From assembly GCA_029844215.1 (NCBI GenBank), contig CM056718.1:84494764-84558763 (forward strand): a DNA stretch of 64,000 bases. The letters run 5' to 3'. Made by a program: the position numbers and the translations under genes. Shown one piece after another: positions 59,460-64,000 of the stretch. Under the pieces are notes generated by a model. That model saw only the letters and a program-made list of their open reading frames with translations. It searched no databases and was not told the DNA's origin. Every line of letters begins with the position of its first letter. Position 1 is the stretch's first letter. The DNA is from Przewalskia tangutica (taxonomy: Eukaryota; Streptophyta; Magnoliopsida; Solanales; Solanaceae).

Positions 59460-59700
59460 ATTGGGCTTAAGTCAAAAGACATTGCGGTAACACTACATTC
59501 GATTAACACACGTCGTCTAGTACTATATATATATTCCTTTTAAAATATTTCAAGGTTCTTATTATTCAGGCTTAAGTCAAAAGACATTGCCGTACAACTA
59601 TATTCAGTTAGCACACGTGCGTCTACCATATTATATATACATATTATTCAGGCTTAAGTCAAAAGACATTGCCACACGTACGTCTACCGTACTATATATA
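59460..59700 (-). repeat. Triplicated LTR block with AAGTCAAAAGACATTGC
   Basis: Three copies of a block with GGCTTAAGTCAAAAGACATTGC followed by a CACACGT.CGTCTA word and a TATATA run. Other LTRs have one copy (5302-5325, 46998-47020) or two (15389-15450, 21417-21478). Confidence 0.8.
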
Positions 59701-60748
59701 TTCTTTTAAAATACTTCATGCTCAAGAGTATAGGAAGAATTACATACCTCGCGACGATTATCGACTATAAGCAAAACGCTCCACGGCTATAACCCGGCTA
59801 GCCTTGTCCACCTTCTAAGTAACACATGCTACTTGCAGAACATTCAACCAATAAAGGTTATCAGTCTACTATAAATACAGTTTAAATCTTCTACTCTAAT
59901 ATTCTTCTGATGTGATTTCAGTTCAAGTCTATTCTGTAATATCCTTCTATTACAGTTCAATACTCTTCTATGAATCTTATATTCATTTATATACTACTAT
60001 AGTATGTAATTCCCAATTACAATAGAAGGACAGTAGTATTTACCTCGATGAGCCCAAAAATTATCCAAGGTTAATGTCGATCCTGAGCAACATTTAGCTC
60101 CTACTCCGTGCGCTCCAATTCGCTCCAAGAAACCCTTAGAAGTTCTACACAACTTCTACTTAGTACTCCAACCAATTATGGAGATTTTCCTTAGGGTTTC
60201 GTTTAGTGGCTAAAGGAAGTATAATAGTATTTTTAAGACTCTACGTATAGAGGTAACTTTGGAAAGTACTACAAGGTATATGGGCTAAAGTATTTGGGCA
60301 TTATAACAATACTTGGAGAGTATTTCTATACCACAAAAAAGGGGTATTTATAGGTCAAGGAATGGCCAACCAATGGCGAGATCCATCAGTGTTAGGCAAG
60401 TGTAAGGCTAGGATTAAGCCATGTGCACCTTATCCATCTACCACACCAACTTGCACAAATATCCTACCTAACCAATGCCACCTTTTCGTCCATTTGCCGA
60501 CTTCCTTCCAATGTGAGGTGACACATGTCACCCTCCCGTTGGTCCAAAATGTTTCGTCTCTCGGAAAAATCCGCAAAAATTAAAAATGACATAGCCGTAT
60601 TTTCCGCCCTTGAAGTTTAGTAAAGCGTTTAGTCGAAAAACGATTCTTTTGACACTTGTGCCCAAATTTTCGAACCTTGCCAAACCTTAAGGCTTAAATT
60701 TTTATCGTGCGCCCTCACGTATATACTGCGGAAATCTGAGGTATAACA

Positions 60749-60759
60749 TTCTCCTCCTC
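60749..60759 (-). other. Polypurine tract of element E
   Basis: A minus-strand GAGGAGGAGAA-like purine run directly before the LTR start at 60748. Confidence 0.75.
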
Positions 60760-61521
60760 GCCAAAACATTCGTCCGAATGTTCCTTCTCAAGGCGGACAA
60801 CGATGAAGTTCTTCTTAACAAGTTGCCGATGCCACACTGGCCTGAAATAACACCGTTCTCTTCCTTCCTTACTCGTCGTACCGCTTCTCGAACACTTGAA
60901 CTCTTTTAGTATCGTACCACACTTTAGTCATCGCTTTAGTTTCCAAAACTTTGGAGTCACCACCTCGAACTTGGTCCTCTTACTAGCCTCGATCTCCGCC
61001 AAGGCTATTCCGGCCTTCACGATCCGCACGATTGAACATATTCACGAACTCATCGATGGTCATCTAAACTTGGGCCTAGCACCTCGTGACCCTACCACTG
61101 GCGGGACCACGGTGACCCACGCCGAAGCGGGCGCGAGTTGGCCCGACATAGCTGACCCGACCAACAACGCGTCAAGCTCTTGCTTTCACGATCGGAACAA
61201 TCTTACCTATCTGGTCATGAAAGCTACCACTTCCATTTTACACTACCCAGAATTTTCCACAATTACTCCACGTATACTTATACATTCGACAAAGATCACC
61301 CATGAAGTCTTGTACTCGAGGCGGCGCACCTCTAAGGTCTCAACTGTATTATTCTAAGGTTCATCATTTTCTCACCCCCAGGCTTACCCTTTTCACTAAC
61401 CAGGCTTCTAAATCACATTTTAGCACAAAGCTATCCGAACATAACACTTAACACATTATCAACACATACAAAACTCTAGAGGGTTAAGGATATACCTGAA
61501 AATAGGCGGTTCAGAGGACCG

Positions 61522-62702
61522 CTAAAACTGGGAACTTCCACCGCGACCTCTACCGTGGCCCGCCGGTGTATCAACATCCTGCCTAGCTATGGAAGGTGAA
61601 GAACCCGCAACTGCTCTAGTAGTCTGTGCTATCCCACTAGTGCTACCCCTGGTCGGACAGGCTCTCGTCAAATGGCCCTGTCGGCCGCAAGTATAGCAAT
61701 CTCCCAAACCGATCTGACATTCCCCATGGGATTTACCTGATAGTCACCTGAGATCGGGTGGCCTCGTCCGCCAACACTCCTACTCGCGAAAATCTGAAAC
61801 TTGGGAGCCACGACGCTCTCACGAATATCCGAAGGTCCGAGAAATTTGTGGAGGACCACTCTGTCTTGGCGGAGTACATAACTAGTCTGTTCTTTGAGGC
61901 GGTCCGCCTCGAAAGTCCCAAAGGACCTGCTTTACGGCCTCTTACTGATCTTAGTCATTCCGTCGATTTCTCGCTCCTCGCATCAGTGCATAAGCTGCGT
62001 GCGGGCAATGTCCATGCGGTGAAGAGCTACACCCGAACAACTTTCTGCTAGGTAAACATCGAGCCCTGTAACATATCGGTGCACTCGATCCTCCATACTA
62101 GCTACTAATGCGGGGACGTATCGAGCCAATGAGTCGAACTCCACATTGTACTCCCGAACCGTCGCGGATTACGCGCAACACCAAAAATCTGTCGGCGAGC
62201 CCTCATCATCTGTGGAGGCAAGAAATGTGCAAGAAATGCTCCACGAGAACTCGTCCCATATAGTGGAAGTGCATTCTCTCCCGGGACGGCTCGCGAATCA
62301 AACCGGATCATTGCGGTATCGCGCGGCCGATGCGAACCTAGGACCACCGACTCGGTCTCCGATGCCTTGATCACTCTCATGATCATGTAGCTGCGAATGA
62401 ACTCCTGCGGATCATCCTCGGGCCTCGACCCGTAAAACTCGCGGCTTACAACTCGAGAAAATCCGTAGCCTCAAACTTCTCGATCTAGGGTGATCGGCGG
62501 TGCTCTTTGGGCTGCTGCGTCCGGCTATCCTCAAGTCGGCCTGACCACGGCCGTTAAGCGGGCCCGCTCCTTGTAACTCATCTCTTACGCTCCGGTGTGG
62601 GGTGGAGGCTCGGTGTGTGGTCTCTGTAGAGGCGCCATTTGCTCTACTCGCGACTCCTCTGCTGCCTTGCCTTACGGGCGGGTTGCCTTGCGGCGGAGGC
62701 AT
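61522..62702 (-). pseudogene. gag: Decayed gag of element E
   Basis: The minus-strand ATG at 62702 begins MPPPQGNPPVRQG, a start typical of plant gypsy gag. Frameshifts occur in the body; part is readable in 62386-62105 and 61921-61733. The end is clear in 61707-61522: a CCHC knuckle CYTCGRQGHLTRACPTRG (about residues 4-21), then a glycine- and arginine-rich tail. It encodes the RNA-binding part of the particle protein. The copy is not translatable as a whole. Confidence 0.7.
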
Positions 62703-62886
62703 AGCGGTAAAAGCAATGCGTCGGAGGGTCGACTTATCACACGGCTCTAAGGCACGATCTCGGAATGAGAAGAGCGGAAACCAATCCTAAATGTCCTGCG
62801 ACCTCACGATTATAGATGTGGTGCGCACACGTCGATAATCGAACTTCTACTGAACGCGATGCGTAGACACTTTCCGAGGACTAACT

Positions 62887-62898
62887 GCTCTGATACCA
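62887..62898 (-). other. Primer-binding site of element E, initiator tRNA-Met
   Basis: Exact minus-strand TGGTATCAGAGC, four bases from the LTR at 62903. Confidence 0.93.
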
Positions 62899-62902
62899 CT
62901 TT

Positions 62903-64000
62903 TGTCACGACCCGTTCCGGGGCCCGTGACTGGTGCCTTACCCCGGGCACCCTAGTGATACAACATCAGAGAAAAACCAGCGGAAATAAAAACTTAAACA
63001 TTTAAATAGACATGGATCAAGATAAAGAAAATAGGCCAACCAAAACGGTTGTCTTTCAACATATATATATGTATAGACATTTGAACAGTTACAATCCTTA
63101 CAACCCTGCCCACAACAGTGCTACAGACCTCTATAATTTTTACAACAACTATGACGGGACAAGGCCCCGCCATACCCCTGAATATACAAGAACCTACAGA
63201 CTCAGGGTAACATACCAAAGATAAGCCTCCGAAGGAACGGAGCTTCCCAATATGCTGAAAGGTGATCCTATAAGCGGGGATCGACAGCCGATGTAACTCT
63301 ACCTGCGGCGTGAGCGCGGCCCCAGGAGAGTCGATCTGAGTACCAAGTATGTGAAGCGTAAAATCGTAAATGAAATCATAGCGATCTATATAAAGCGGGA
63401 GACATGTATGATAACCAACCTCTGATGCGCACATATAAACAGTCATATCAAGTCAGGGACTCACGCCCTCCAAATCATCACTCGTGCCCGTGGAATTCCT
63501 TCCTCACTGCTGGCAGTCTATGATATAACAACACCAAGGAGTATATGTGAACACGGGTCCCGCTGTGTCGATAAAACCGTCTGGGGCAAGTATAACTACC
63601 AGATCCGACCGTACCAATATCTTGTACAACCGTATCATGAAGGCGACGCGTGGCAAGTGCACTAGCCTCGCGAGATCCACTGCGTCCGCGTGGCGGCGGG
63701 GCAAGTGAATCGGCGGGCACCGATCCTGGCCGTAAGTCACGCAGCTCCGTCCCAACACGACTCGTGAAGGCGACCGTGGCAAGTATACTAGCCTCGCGGA
63801 TCCACTGCGTCCACGTGGCGGCGGGAGCAAGTGAATCGGCGGGCACGATCCTGGCCGTAAGTCACGGCTCCGTCCCAACAACGACTCGTGAAGGCGACGC
63901 GTGGCAAGTACACTAGCCTCGCGAGATCCACTGCGTCACGTGGCGGCGGGGCAAGTGAATCGGCGGGCACCGATCCTGGCCGTAAGTCACGATACTTGCC
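62903..64000 (-). repeat. 5' LTR of element E, truncated by the window
   Basis: It begins TGTCACGACCCG at 62903 and is colinear with 57375-58440. The last 350 bases are the GC-rich array (63651-64000), which runs off the window. Confidence 0.88.
63651..64000 (-). repeat. GC-rich LTR array, 125-126-bp units
   Basis: TGGCAAGT recurs at 63651, 63777 and 63902, giving units of 126 and 125 bp; the third is cut by the window end. Overlapping minus-strand frames (for example 63846-63478) are products of the repeat and not genes. Confidence 0.85.

Larger units (their letters stand above)
57375..60748 (-). repeat. 3' LTR of element E
   Basis: 3374 bp, from TGTCACGACCCG at 57375 to TATAACA ending at 60748. 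It carries an array of about 111-125-bp units (58104-58440), a degenerate 25-bp array (about 58635-58705) and a triplicated block containing GGCTTAAGTCAAAAGACATT (59463, 59570 and 59650). The TATA motif is at 60344-60353. Confidence 0.88.
57375..64000 (-). mobile_element. Non-autonomous gypsy-like element E, incomplete at the window edge
   Basis: It inserted into the LINE at 57375 with CCAAG as the likely left duplication (57370-57374). In minus-strand order it has the 5' LTR from beyond 64000 to 62903, primer site, gag remnant, polypurine tract and the 3' LTR 57375-60748. The internal region is 2154 bp and, like the other short units, lacks pol. The right end and the second TSD are outside the window. 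Confidence 0.85.

Noticed and set aside
63478..63970. Several overlapping minus-strand frames with repeated ADSLAP / RLVYLPR segments
   Set aside because: They are translations of a 125-bp GC-rich LTR array, with no start or context of a gene.

Overview
The window is a gene-poor, heterochromatin-like stretch of a flowering-plant genome. It consists almost entirely of nested Ty3/gypsy-type LTR retrotransposons, one LINE fragment and a rearranged endogenous pararetrovirus (Caulimoviridae). A eudicot, perhaps Solanaceae, is my inference from the element types; the sequence does not name the species. I found no host protein-coding gene, rRNA, tRNA or CRISPR array. Most open frames are short chance frames inside LTRs.

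Layout. 1-11937: a tandem array LTR-internal-LTR-internal-LTR of a minus-oriented non-autonomous element, with neighbouring units sharing LTRs; its left end is outside the window. 11938-13506 plus 22803-23619: pieces of an older plus-oriented LTR carrying a 68-bp minisatellite. That LTR is split by a complete 9.3-kb minus-oriented element at 13507-22802 with target-site duplication (TSD) GAGTA. 23620-26897: the end of another plus-oriented LTR. 26898-27918 plus 36992-37322: an older minus-oriented LTR, split by a second complete element at 27919-36991 with TSD CATGT. 37323-38018: a very short internal region with a tRNA-Met primer site. 38019-41733: a stack of LTR fragments. 41734-53792: the pararetrovirus, interrupted by two solo LTRs, 44543-48017 (minus, TSD GTTTT) and 49429-52575 (plus, TSD ATATC). 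53793-56200: a plus-oriented LTR fragment, cut by a LINE on the minus strand (56201-57374). The LINE is in turn cut by a third minus-oriented element (57375 to beyond 64000).

How the parts work. The minus-oriented elements share LTRs of about 3.3-3.5 kb bounded by TG...CA. They have a TATA box near the start of U3, a primer-binding site matching initiator tRNA-Met, a polypurine tract, and an internal region of only 2.1-2.8 kb. That region keeps a decayed gag with CCHC knuckles but no protease, reverse transcriptase or RNase H; one copy also keeps the end of integrase. They would need enzymes from an autonomous relative. The pararetrovirus keeps a small ORF, a movement protein, a coat protein with zinc knuckle and an aspartic protease. 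All but the small ORF and the movement-protein core are broken by stops or frameshifts. No reverse transcriptase is visible, and the coding pieces lie in convergent orientation, so the locus looks like a dead, rearranged relic.

A caution applies to the whole window. Copies of the same LTR differ repeatedly at CAG/CTG (CHG) sites by small indels and base-order changes rather than C-to-T changes. This may be basecalling error at methylated cytosines, and some apparent frameshifts may be technical. Coordinates of boundaries were read by eye; TG...CA ends and TSDs are exact where stated, and other junctions are approximate.
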